Source: Olsenella porci (lineage in GTDB: Bacteria; Actinomycetota; Coriobacteriia; Coriobacteriales; Atopobiaceae). Taken from it: a stretch of DNA of 64,000 nucleotides. The notes beneath the pieces are model-generated. The model saw only the letters and a list, made by a program, of their open reading frames with translations, searched no databases and was not told the DNA's origin. The DNA lies in contig NZ_VUNC01000001.1 of the NCBI RefSeq assembly GCF_009695875.1, positions 372,001 to 436,000 on the forward strand, given 5' to 3'. The position numbers and the translations under genes are program-made. Positions 17,075 to 25,898 of this stretch are shown here, piece by piece (the first letter of the stretch is position 1; each line of letters starts with the position of its first letter).

Positions 17075-18573
17075 GGGAGAGGCCCGTTCCCCCAGCGGAG
17101 GACGCCCCAACGGCGGTGCGGGTCAAGTCGCCGGGGAGGCATCGCGTCGGGCGGCGCATTCCCCTCTCGCTCCTGGTCGCACGATACTTCCTGTACGTCC
17201 TGGTGGGCGTGCTCCTTGTTGCCGGCTTTCCCCTCCTCGCCTTCGAGCACGCACTCTCCAGCGGTACGGTCTTCCCGGCAAACTACGGCGAGACAAACGT
17301 GGGCTCGCTCTCCAAGTCCCTCGCGGCGCAGGGGTCGTTCGATGCGGGCGAGATACCCTCGGCGTTCTGGTACGTGCACCTCTCCGCCGGCGGGGAGGTT
17401 CTGCAGACCGATATGGATGCCAGCCTCCTTGCGACCGCCCGTCAGGTTGCTTCGAGCGGGGCGTCAGGTGCCGAGCCGTCGGGCGCAACGCTTGTCCGCG
17501 TCCGTCTCTCCGACGGCAGTACGTGCGTCCTCGCATACCGCATCATGCCCCAGTGGTCCGACCGCGTCCGTCGTGACGTGTTGCCCAATCCTCAGAACCT
17601 CCTTGTAGCTGCAGTGGTAGGGGGGACCGTGGCGGTCGTCTTGCTCGTCGCGCTCAGGGCGGGCCGGGTGCTCACGCGAGAGATGCGCCCGCTCGTCGAC
17701 GCGGCGGATGCCGTTGCGCGTCAGGATCTCGACTTCCAAGTGGGTCGCAGCCGGGTCGCGCAGGTGAACGAGGTCCTGCTCTCGATGGACCGCATGCGAT
17801 CCTCGCTGCGGGAGTCGCTCCAGGTGCAGTGGGAGACGGAGCGGCGTTCCCGCGAGCAGGTTGCCGCCCTCGCGCACGACCTCAAGACGCCGCTCACCGT
17901 CGTCCGCGGCAACGCTGACCTCCTCCTAGAAGGTGATCTCGACGACGAGGAGAGGGAGTGCGTGCTCGCCATTCGCGATGCCGCAGAGTCGCAGGACGTC
18001 TTCATTCGGCGGATCATCCTCGCGTCGCGCGGCGAGGGGGTGGCGGCTGAGAGGCAAGACGTCGACCTCGGGCTCCTGTTCGAGAGCATAGCTAACGATG
18101 CGGCGCGGATTGCCCATGCGAGCGGCATCGAGCTTCGCGTGGGGAAGGACGCAGGGGAGACGGGCAAGTCCTCCCCTCTGGAGGGAAGGGTCGGACGCTT
18201 GGACGCGGACCTAGTCTCGCGCGCCGTCCTCAACCTGGTGGGCAACGCCTGCGACCATGCACGTTCGTGGGCGAGACTCTGCGTTGCGGTGACGGATGGG
18301 GGAGACGGGCGCCCTGCCATCGAGGTGATGGTGGAGGATGACGGCGCGGGCTTCTCTCCGCGGGCGATTAAACACGGGGCGGAGCGCTTCTATCGCGGCG
18401 ATGCCTCGCGCGGTGGCGTGGCCGACGGAGCCATGGGGTCGCACTATGGTCTCGGCCTCTCCGTTGCCCAGCAGGCAGCGCAGGCGCATGGGGGCGAGCT
18501 CGTTCTGGGCAACCGGACGGACGCCGATGGCGTGGTGCTTGGCGCACGCGTGACGCTCAGTCTGCGCGTGTGA
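17062..18573 (+). CDS. sensor histidine kinase of the immunity cassette
   Basis: A 503-residue kinase. Helix 1 (YFLYVLVGVLLVAGFPLLAF) and a second helix (LLVAAVVGGTVAVVLLVAL) flank an extracytoplasmic domain of about 120 residues, followed by HAMP-like sequence, the H-box ALAHDLKTPLTVVRGNADLL near residue 269, N-box NLVGNACDHA, G1 VEDDGAGF and G2 YGLGLSVAQQ. The sizeable sensor domain differs from the tiny sensor loop of BceS-type kinases and resembles NisK/SpaK/CprK kinases, which detect the peptide directly. ATG 17062 overlaps the regulator gene by 13 nt. Composite element copy 2 begins 147 nt after its stop. Confidence 0.9.
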   Translation: MAGVGERPVPPAEDAPTAVRVKSPGRHRVGRRIPLSLLVARYFLYVLVGVLLVAGFPLLAFEHALSSGTVFPANYGETNVGSLSKSLAAQGSFDAGEIPSAFWYVHLSAGGEVLQTDMDASLLATARQVASSGASGAEPSGATLVRVRLSDGSTCVLAYRIMPQWSDRVRRDVLPNPQNLLVAAVVGGTVAVVLLVALRAGRVLTREMRPLVDAADAVARQDLDFQVGRSRVAQVNEVLLSMDRMRSSLRESLQVQWETERRSREQVAALAHDLKTPLTVVRGNADLLLEGDLDDEERECVLAIRDAAESQDVFIRRIILASRGEGVAAERQDVDLGLLFESIANDAARIAHASGIELRVGKDAGETGKSSPLEGRVGRLDADLVSRAVLNLVGNACDHARSWARLCVAVTDGGDGRPAIEVMVEDDGAGFSPRAIKHGAERFYRGDASRGGVADGAMGSHYGLGLSVAQQAAQAHGGELVLGNRTDADGVVLGARVTLSLRV

Positions 18574-18843
18574 TGCGCCAGGGCTAAGGGAGAAGGGCCA
18601 TGCCCCGGGCCACGCACCATTATCGCTGGCCGCCTGTCCCCATTTGCCCCAACGGCCATCTCGCGGCTGCGCCATGGGTGAGGGGTTGAAGTGAGGATCC
18701 GGGCGGATGTCCCCTCAAAGTCAAAGAAGGGGAGGAGGGCAATACGTCGTTGTTGACGGTCCTCCTCATGCGTCCCGCCTTCGATTGGCTGTAGCGGGGG
18801 TCGGCCCTGGCCCGTCGCGGGGCCGGCAATCAGCATTCAAACC

Positions 18844-19186
18844 ATGGCGGCGGGAGCCCGATATGAGTGCCCATATCGGGCCCCCGCTGCCGGGACTGCC
18901 GGACGCGCGGGGCATAACCCCAGTTGGGCGTAAATCAAACCCTGGATCATGGCGGCAAGCCCCCGAGGTGAGCACTCACATCTGGGGTCTCCTGCCATTT
19001 GGCCCTCCGCTCCCTCCCGAATGGCGGCAACTGCCCGACGTGAGCGCTCACGTCGGGAGCCTGCCGCCGCCCGTCGATGCCCGGGGGCTACATCTGGCCC
19101 TCCCACCTGCGTAAAAGCAAGAGTGGGGCTGACTGCGGGATGGGGGTCGCCTGGAGAAACCGCTCACATCGGGCCTCCGCCGCCAT
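18844..19186. repeat. type A palindromes of copy 2
   Basis: Centres at 18868.5 (CCCGATATG-AGTGCC-CATATCGGG), 18973.5 (AGCACT) and 19045.5 (CCGACGTG-AGCGCT-CACGTCGG), plus a half-degenerate one near 19161.5. Spacings of 105, 72 and 116 bp are exactly those of copy 1, although the first hairpin's arms differ from copy 1 by changes that restore pairing. Confidence 0.82.
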
Positions 19187-19332
19187 GAGTTGAATCTCGT
19201 CGCGAACCGTCCTCCCTCGAAGGACTCAAAGAGAGGGGATGCTGCAGAGTGGGACGCGCGGCGCGCGACCCCGTCCGGCCCCGGCCCTCGGCCCCGTATC
19301 CCCGCCGGCTCGCCGCGATGGTCGGGCCCATG

Positions 19333-19658
19333 CTAGAAACCGCGCCCCATGCGTACACGCGGGACGAGCTTTCCGGCGACGCCGAGGCCCCGGCGCCCCG
19401 CTAACTGGGGAAGCGCCGTGTCGCGGCGGGCCCATGTCAGCAATCCCGCGGTGTGTGTACACGCGGGATTGGCTTTCCGACATCCGCCCGTCCCTTGGGG
19501 ACGGTTCTGCCAGGAACCGCGAGCCGCGTGTACACGCGGCTCGCGCTCTCTGACCTGGACGCGGCCCCAGCTCCCCTCCAGCAGGCAAGACGCGCCGGTG
19601 GGATGGCCCCCATGTCGGAAATCCCGTGGCGCGTGTACACGCGGGACGCGCTTTCTAG
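19333..19658. repeat. type B palindromes of copy 2
   Basis: Four cores: GCGTACAC at 19351, then GTGTACAC at 19455, 19528 and 19633. Spacings are 104, 73 and 105 bp. The third is a perfect 28-bp palindrome spanning 19518-19545, with 14-base arms CGCGAGCCGCGTGT/ACACGCGGCTCGCG. Confidence 0.87.
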
Positions 19659-19988
19659 CGTAGTGCGACCGTCGGCGGGTGGCGCGGGCCGAGCAGACGG
19701 GCCCCGGGGCGAGCCCGCCCCGATGTCGGGCCCGCTCAACCTGGCCCCGACTCCTCACCTCACTGACTTCCGATGGCCTTTCCGCCCGTGATAGACCCGG
19801 CCTCTTCGGCACGCCTTCGCGATCGGCGGCGTGCGAAACGGCAAGTTCCCAACATTTGCGGCAGATGGCCGGCCGCGACATCCTCCCTGGCAATGGACGT
19901 CATCCGTGAGGATTTGCCTGCCCGTGAGGGGGAGGTTCTACCGCCCTATTCTCCAACCCGCTCCCCTTCGTAAGGGGTGGGGGAGAAG

Positions 19989-20393
19989 TTACGCCTCCTG
20001 CTCCCCCAACCCCTTCTCCTGGCATTTGGGGCAGATGCCCGAGAACACGGTGTAGTGCGAGACTCCGGCGTAACCCGTGGCATCCGCGGTCCGGGCGTCG
20101 GCATCAGATGCATTGGGATCCGGCACGTCGCACACTTCACCGCACGACCGGCACACGAGGTGCGCGTGGTCGTCCACGCGATGGTCAAAGCGGTCGCCGC
20201 CCGGCACTTTCACGTCCAGGATCCTGCCCTCCTCCGCGAGGAGGTTGAGGTTGCGGTACACCGTGCCGCGGCTCACGTGCTCGTCCTGCTGGCGCACGGT
20301 GATGTAGATCTCGTCTGCGGTTGGATGGTCGTCCAGCTGCATGACTGCGTCGAGGACGAGCTGCCTCTGCCTTGTGTTCCTGCGCTGGACCAT
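19989..20393 (-). CDS. PerR-like Fur-family regulator
   Basis: A 134-residue Fur-family protein. The DNA-binding half has SRGTVYRNLNLLAEEG; the metal region reads RFDHRVDDHAHLVCRSCGEV, with a C-terminal GICPKC giving the two CxxC pairs of the structural zinc site. The HxxxDDHAHL order and Asp residues fit a PerR-type regulatory site oxidised by peroxide with iron bound, but Fur, Zur or PerR cannot be separated firmly by sequence. It is divergent from ahpC with box-like palindromes between, which makes a peroxide sensor the best reading. The ATG is followed by a basic QRRNTRQRQ tail. Confidence 0.85.
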   Translation of the reverse strand: MVQRRNTRQRQLVLDAVMQLDDHPTADEIYITVRQQDEHVSRGTVYRNLNLLAEEGRILDVKVPGGDRFDHRVDDHAHLVCRSCGEVCDVPDPNASDADARTADATGYAGVSHYTVFSGICPKCQEKGLGEQEA

Positions 20394-20473
20394 GATCTCC
20401 TCCCATGGGACGTCTGTGTTCTCGACATTCTCTCACAGCCCAGAGGATACCCTTTGCTCCGTCAATATTAAGA

Positions 20474-20488
20474 ACAATTCCTAATTGT
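20474..20488. promoter_or_regulatory. Fur/PerR-type palindrome
   Basis: ACAATTCCTAATTGT: perfect six-base arms around a 3-nt centre, in the AT-rich gap between the regulator and ahpC and close to the regulator side, so probably its autoregulatory box. Confidence 0.55.
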
Positions 20489-20527
20489 GAAGAAACTGAG
20501 GCGATGAGTGCCCGCCCGATGGGGCGA

Positions 20528-20557
20528 TTGACATCTCGCTCCCTTTATCAATAATAA
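20528..20557 (+). promoter_or_regulatory. ahpC sigma-A promoter with overlapping PerR-like box
   Basis: A consensus TTGACA at 20528-20533, a 17-nt spacer and ATAATA at 20551-20556. TTATCAATAATAA at 20545-20557 (TTAT-N5-ATAA) overlaps the -10, where a bound PerR protein would block polymerase. Confidence 0.75.
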
Positions 20558-20592
20558 GACTCGTTCCCAGTAAAGCGACGAAAGGAAGCAAG

Positions 20593-21156
20593 ATGTCCCT
20601 CATCAACAAGCAGATTGGCGAATTCAGCGTCCAGGCCTACCAGAACGGCGACTTCAAGACCGTCACCAGGGACGACGTCCTGGGCAAGTGGGCCCTGTTC
20701 TTCTTCTATCCCGCCGACTTCACCTTTGTGTGCCCCACCGAGCTCGAGGAGCTTGCGGAGAACTACGACGCCTTCAAGGCCGAGGGCTGCGAGGTCTACT
20801 CCGTCTCGTGCGACACCCACTTCGTGCACAAGGCATGGCACGACGAGTCCGAGCGCATCTCCAAGGTCACCTATCCCATGCTCGCTGACCCCGCTCACGT
20901 CCTCGCCAACGACTTTGAGGTCCTGATCGAGTCTGACGGCGTCGCCGAGCGCGGTGCCTTCATCGTTGACCCCGACGGCCGCATCCAGGTCTACGAGGTC
21001 ACCGCGGGCGGCATCGGCCGCAACGCAAAGGAGCTCCTGCGCCTGGTGCAGGCCGCCAAGTTCGTGCGTGAGCATGGCGACCAGGTGTGCCCCGCCAAGT
21101 GGCAGCCGGGTGCCGAGACCCTCAAGCCCTCCCTCGACCTCGTGGGACAGCTGTAG
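20593..21156 (+). CDS. ahpC: alkyl hydroperoxide reductase peroxiredoxin AhpC
   Basis: A 187-residue typical 2-Cys peroxiredoxin. Peroxidatic Cys47 lies in DFTFVCPTE and resolving Cys166 in GDQVCPAKW, matching Cys46/Cys165 of the enterobacterial enzyme. It reduces hydrogen peroxide and organic peroxides in the cytosol. GAAAGGAAG precedes the ATG, and a consensus promoter lies 40 nt upstream. The next gene, starting 1 nt after the stop, encodes its presumed flavoprotein reductase. Very regular codon use suggests high expression. Confidence 0.96.
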   Translation: MSLINKQIGEFSVQAYQNGDFKTVTRDDVLGKWALFFFYPADFTFVCPTELEELAENYDAFKAEGCEVYSVSCDTHFVHKAWHDESERISKVTYPMLADPAHVLANDFEVLIESDGVAERGAFIVDPDGRIQVYEVTAGGIGRNAKELLRLVQAAKFVREHGDQVCPAKWQPGAETLKPSLDLVGQL

Positions 21157-21157
21157 G

Positions 21158-22819
21158 ATGCCGGCCGAGGGCAACCTCTACGACGCCGTCGTGGTCGGCG
21201 GTGGGCCAGCCGGGCTCACCGCCGCCCTCTATCTGGCCCGCGCCCGCTACCGGGTCATCGTCGTGGAGGGGGACCGCTTTGGCGGTCAGATCACCATCAC
21301 GAGCGAGGTCGTCAACTATCCCGGCGTCCTCAGCGCCTCGGGTTCGGAACTCACGGACACCATGCGCAGGCAGGCGGAGGCCTTTGGCGCCGAGTTCCGC
21401 CTTGCCCAGGTGACGAGCCTCGAGGTGGGCGGCGACGTTAAGGTCGTCCACACCAGCAAGGGGGATCTGCGCTGCCTCGCGGTGCTCATGGCAACCGGTG
21501 CCTCGCCGCGTCAGGTTGGCTTTGAGGGCGAGGCGGAGTTCCGCGGGCGCGGGGTCGCCTACTGTGCCACCTGCGACGGTGAGTTCTTCACGGGCAAGCG
21601 CGTGTTCGTGGTGGGCGGCGGGTTTGCGGCCGCGGAGGAGGGTGCGTTTCTCACCCGATACGCAAGCCATGTGACCATCCTCGTGCGCGAGAGCGACTTC
21701 ACCTGCGCTCCCGCGACCGCCGAGGTGGCCAAGTCCAATCCCAGCATCGACGTGCTGTACAACACGGAGGTCGTGCGCGTCTCGGGCGGCGACGCGGTGG
21801 ACTCCATCACCTACCGCAGCCGCGTCACGGGAGAGGAGACGACCTTCTCGGCTGGGGAAGGCGAGAGGATCGGCGTGTTCGTGTTCGCGGGCTACGCGCC
21901 GGCAAGCCAGCTGCTCCAAGGCGTCTGCGAGCTGGACCCTCGCGGGTACGTCCCCACCGACGCCAACCACATGACCAGCGCGGACGGCGTGTTTGCGGCG
22001 GGGGACCTGTGCGTGAAGGAGCTTCGCCAGGTGGCCACGGCGGTGGGCGAGGCGGCAGCGACCTCCACCTCAATGGAGCGCTATCTCAAGGCGGCCCACG
22101 ACCGCACCGGACTCGTTCCCACGGCCCCGGAGGCCCGTCGGCCCCAGGCGGCAACCACGACGGAAGAGAAGCCAGGCGAGACGGGCGCGGGCACCTCCCC
22201 GTCGGCCCTCATCGACGCCGCCATGCGCCAGCAGCTCCAGCCGGTGTTCGAACGCATGGAGCGCCCCCTCGAGCTCAGGCTCCACCTTGCGGACGACGAC
22301 GTCTCTGCCGAGCTCCGCGCGTACATGGACGAGCTCGCCGCGCTCACGCCCAAGCTCACGGTCTCCGTTACCGCCAGCGACGAAGGCAGGGGAGAGGGGC
22401 TTCCCTTCGTCGAGGTGTGTCGTGACGGCAGTCCCACCGGCCTCGCGTTTCACGGCGTCCCGGGCGGGCATGAGTTCACCTCGTTCGTCCTGGGGCTGTA
22501 CAACGCCGCGGGCCCCGGGCAGCCGCTTGACCAGGCGGACCTCTCCGCCATCGAGCACATTGGTACCGATACCAGCCTCACGGTTATCGTGGGCCTCTCG
22601 TGCACCATGTGCCCCGAGGTCGTGACCGCCGCCCAGCACATCGCCGCACTCAACCCGCGCGTGTCTGCCCACGTGTACGACGTCAACCGGTTCCCCGCGC
22701 TGCGCGACCGCTACAACGTCATGAGCGTCCCGTGCCTGGTCGTCTCCCAGGAGGGGACGGACGAGCGCGTGAGCTTTGGCCGCAAGGGGCTCTCGCAGGT
22801 CCTCGAACTCATCGGGTGA
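21158..22819 (+). CDS. AhpF-like reductase with permuted domains (TrxR module then AhpF N-terminal domain)
   Basis: A 553-residue flavoprotein. Residues 1-310 are a thioredoxin-reductase module: FAD site VVGGGPAGLTAALYLARA, redox pair in VAYCATCDGEF near residues 136-139, NAD(P) site VVGGGFAAAEEGAF, and ADGVFAAGDLC. A Thr/Ala/Pro-rich linker (about 315-345) leads to a C-terminal double-thioredoxin-fold domain with a second redox pair in VGLSCTMCPEVV near 481-484, like the N-terminal domain of AhpF. In enterobacterial AhpF the order is reversed. It should pass electrons from NAD(P)H through FAD and two disulfides to AhpC. It starts 1 nt after ahpC, so the two are coupled. Confidence 0.9.
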   Translation: MPAEGNLYDAVVVGGGPAGLTAALYLARARYRVIVVEGDRFGGQITITSEVVNYPGVLSASGSELTDTMRRQAEAFGAEFRLAQVTSLEVGGDVKVVHTSKGDLRCLAVLMATGASPRQVGFEGEAEFRGRGVAYCATCDGEFFTGKRVFVVGGGFAAAEEGAFLTRYASHVTILVRESDFTCAPATAEVAKSNPSIDVLYNTEVVRVSGGDAVDSITYRSRVTGEETTFSAGEGERIGVFVFAGYAPASQLLQGVCELDPRGYVPTDANHMTSADGVFAAGDLCVKELRQVATAVGEAAATSTSMERYLKAAHDRTGLVPTAPEARRPQAATTTEEKPGETGAGTSPSALIDAAMRQQLQPVFERMERPLELRLHLADDDVSAELRAYMDELAALTPKLTVSVTASDEGRGEGLPFVEVCRDGSPTGLAFHGVPGGHEFTSFVLGLYNAAGPGQPLDQADLSAIEHIGTDTSLTVIVGLSCTMCPEVVTAAQHIAALNPRVSAHVYDVNRFPALRDRYNVMSVPCLVVSQEGTDERVSFGRKGLSQVLELIG

Positions 22820-22910
22820 TCCCGAGTCACGGCGCGCCAGCACCGACACCACCCGCCCCGTCCCTCTCCCCCGGAGGGGCGGGGCACAATTGTCCCTGTC
22901 CCCGCAGGCG

Positions 22911-22959
22911 AGAAAAGGCGGCGACCCGCCCGGGAATATCTCCCAGACGGGTCGCTGCC
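22911..22959 (-). terminator. terminator of glmU-prs
   Basis: GGCGGCGACCCG pairs with CGGGTCGCTGCC (one mismatch). Read on the minus strand the stem is followed by TTTTCTCG, a proper T-tract, 27 nt beyond the prs stop; it can also stop the convergent reductase transcript. Confidence 0.8.
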
Positions 22960-22985
22960 ATGCGTGCGACGATGTGCGCCCTGCG

Positions 22986-23981
<996 letters not shown>

Positions 23982-23984
23982 GCC

Positions 23985-25376
23985 CTAGTCCTCTTCCCTT
24001 AGCCGCGCCCAATACTCGTCTGCCCAGCCCTCTTTCACGAACATCTTGGAGCGCTCCAGCGCGAGGGCGCCAGCCGGAACGTCTCGGGTGATGCATGAGC
24101 TCGCCCCGACCAGGGCGTTGTCCCCAATGGTGACGGGGGCGACCATCATGGTGTCCGAGCCCACGAACACGTGGTCGCCAATCTCGGTGTGGCTCTTGTG
24201 CTTACCGTCATAGTTGCACGTGATGGAGCCGCCGCCAATGTTGACGTCGCGGCCCAGGCGGGCGTCGCCAATGTAGGAGAGGTGCGGGACCTTGGAGCCC
24301 TCGCCAACCTCGGAGCCCTTGATCTCAACGTGCGTGCCGGCCTTGGAGCCCTTGTGGAAGTGGGCGCCGCCGCGCAGGTAGGCGCGCGGGCCGCACTTGA
24401 CGTCGTCGTCGATGGCGGAGTCCACGATGATGGTCTCGTCCACCAGGCAGTTGTTGCCCACCGTGGCGTTGGTCAGGCGGCTGTTGGGTCCGATCACGCA
24501 GTCGGTTCCCACGGTCGTCTGTCCCATGAGGAAGGTCTGGGGGAGAAGCTCGGTGTCCTGCCCCACCGTGACGTCGGGCCCGACCCACACCTGGGTGGGG
24601 TCCATCATGGTGACGCCCTCGGCCATCAGGCGGCGGTTGATGCGCCCCTGCATGGCGCGCGTCGCCTCGGCGAGCTGGATGCGCGAGTTCACGCCCAGCA
24701 TCTCGGCGTAGTCGTCCACATGCTGGGCCACGACGCCCAGGCCGTGCGACTTCAGGATCGCGGGCATGTCCGTGAGGTAGTACTCGCCCTGCACGTTGTC
24801 GTTGCCGACTTCGCCGATGTGGGTCGCGAGAGCCGCTCCGTCAAAGGCGTACACGCCCGAGTTGCACTCCAGCAGGGTCGCGCGCTGCTCGGGCGTGCAG
24901 TCCTTGTCCTCGATGATCCGCTCCACCTGGCCCTCGGCGTCGGTGACCACGCGGCCGTAGCCGCTCACGTCGGGTGGGGTCATGGTGAGCAGGCACGCGG
25001 ACTGGTCGCCCCGCTCCACGCGCTCCACCAGCGCGCGGATGGTCTCGGGGCGCACGAGAGGCGTGTCGCCGTAAGTCACGACGACGGTCCCGTCGCTCAC
25101 GCCGGCAGCCTCGAGCGCCACCCTGGTGGCGTGGCCCGTCCCCAGGCGCTCGGTCTGCTCTACGGTCTCGACCCCCGGGATGGTCCCAAGGTATGAGCGA
25201 ACTTCGTCCGCCCCGTTGCCCACGACCACCACAACGCGGTCGGCGCCCGCGTCCTTTACGGAGCGGACGGCCCATCCCACCAGGGGACGGTCGAGCATCT
25301 TGTGCATTACCTTGGGATGGCGGGACTTCATTCGCGTTCCCTCGCCGGCGGCGAGGACAATCGCGGTAACGGGCAT
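23985..25376 (-). CDS. glmU: bifunctional GlmU: UDP-GlcNAc pyrophosphorylase / GlcN-1-P acetyltransferase
   Basis: A 463-residue bifunctional enzyme making UDP-N-acetylglucosamine for peptidoglycan. The N-terminal uridylyltransferase has AIVLAAGEGTRMKSRHPKVM, GDTPLVRPETI and the EDKDCTPEQR segment; the C-terminal half is a left-handed beta helix of hexapeptide repeats (IGPNSRLTNATVGNNCLVDE, KSHTEIGDHVFVGSDTMMVA). The start at 25376 is preceded by GGAGG; in-frame upstream sequence is not GlmU-like. Start of an operon with prs; TATCAT at 25440-25445 on the minus strand is a possible -10 box. Confidence 0.96.
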   Translation of the reverse strand: MPVTAIVLAAGEGTRMKSRHPKVMHKMLDRPLVGWAVRSVKDAGADRVVVVVGNGADEVRSYLGTIPGVETVEQTERLGTGHATRVALEAAGVSDGTVVVTYGDTPLVRPETIRALVERVERGDQSACLLTMTPPDVSGYGRVVTDAEGQVERIIEDKDCTPEQRATLLECNSGVYAFDGAALATHIGEVGNDNVQGEYYLTDMPAILKSHGLGVVAQHVDDYAEMLGVNSRIQLAEATRAMQGRINRRLMAEGVTMMDPTQVWVGPDVTVGQDTELLPQTFLMGQTTVGTDCVIGPNSRLTNATVGNNCLVDETIIVDSAIDDDVKCGPRAYLRGGAHFHKGSKAGTHVEIKGSEVGEGSKVPHLSYIGDARLGRDVNIGGGSITCNYDGKHKSHTEIGDHVFVGSDTMMVAPVTIGDNALVGASSCITRDVPAGALALERSKMFVKEGWADEYWARLREED

Positions 25377-25647
25377 AAAGTGGCCTCCATGTGTAGGTAT
25401 CCCTGACCATGAGTCCTGGGCAGCGCCAGGAACGCCCCCATGATAACGCACGTCTCGCGCATCCATCCCCCTGTTGGTTGCGGTCAGAGCATGTCCACAG
25501 GGTCGTACGCCGCGTGAGGGTTTTGGTGGGGGCGTGCCCGGAAGCGTGCGGCGTCGCGTCGCCCCAGTGTGCCTGGAGGTAATGGGTAATGCGATGCGTC
25601 ATAAAAGAGCGCCGAGGCAACGTCGCCCCGGCACCCCCTCGCAGACG

Positions 25648-25722
25648 TGGCTGGGGCAGAGGGATTCGAACCCCCATTGACGGCACCAAAAACCGCTGTC
25701 CTAGCCGTTGGACGATGCCCCA
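25648..25722 (-). tRNA. tRNA-Gln (anticodon TTG)
   Basis: The minus strand folds as a cloverleaf: acceptor TGGGGCA/TGCCCCA, D stem GTCC/GGAC, anticodon loop TTTTGGT with anticodon TTG, T arm GGGGG-TTCGAAT-CCCTC, and an encoded CCA end. A TACAAT -10-like box lies 40 nt upstream (25762-25767, minus). The rest of the 522-nt gap between glmU and the PTS gene shows no other gene. Confidence 0.95.
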
Positions 25723-25898
25723 GTCTATAGACCCGCGCGGCATGGCCGCCGCGGCGACGCCATTGTAGCAGAGGAGGGCGAGACGCCCGATGGCGCGCGG
25801 CAGCCACCGCCATTCGTCGGGTGGGGCTTGCTACGGCTCTGGGTCACTCATACTCTGGGGAGCATCGTGGGCGGATGGTGTGCGGAAGGGGGTTGTCC

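Larger units (their letters stand above)
18720..19658 (+). repeat. composite palindrome-array element, copy 2
   Basis: The fullest copy, about 0.94 kb, in the same orientation as copy 1. It shares the header (GTCAAAGAAGGGGAGGAGGG onward for about 120 bp), the type A block, the linker with CGAAGGACTCAAAGAGAGGG at 19217, and the type B block. It lies between the kinase and the convergent PerR-like gene. The 147 nt before it, and 19659-19988 after it, contain no gene; a CCCCTT/AAGGGG hairpin at 19965-19979 may end the PerR transcript. Confidence 0.85.

Noticed and set aside
19333-19658. CRISPR-like array because of evenly spaced repeats
   Set aside because: Repeat units are imperfect palindromes of differing sequence, spacing alternates 73 and 105 bp, spacers are similar between loci, and there are no cas genes.
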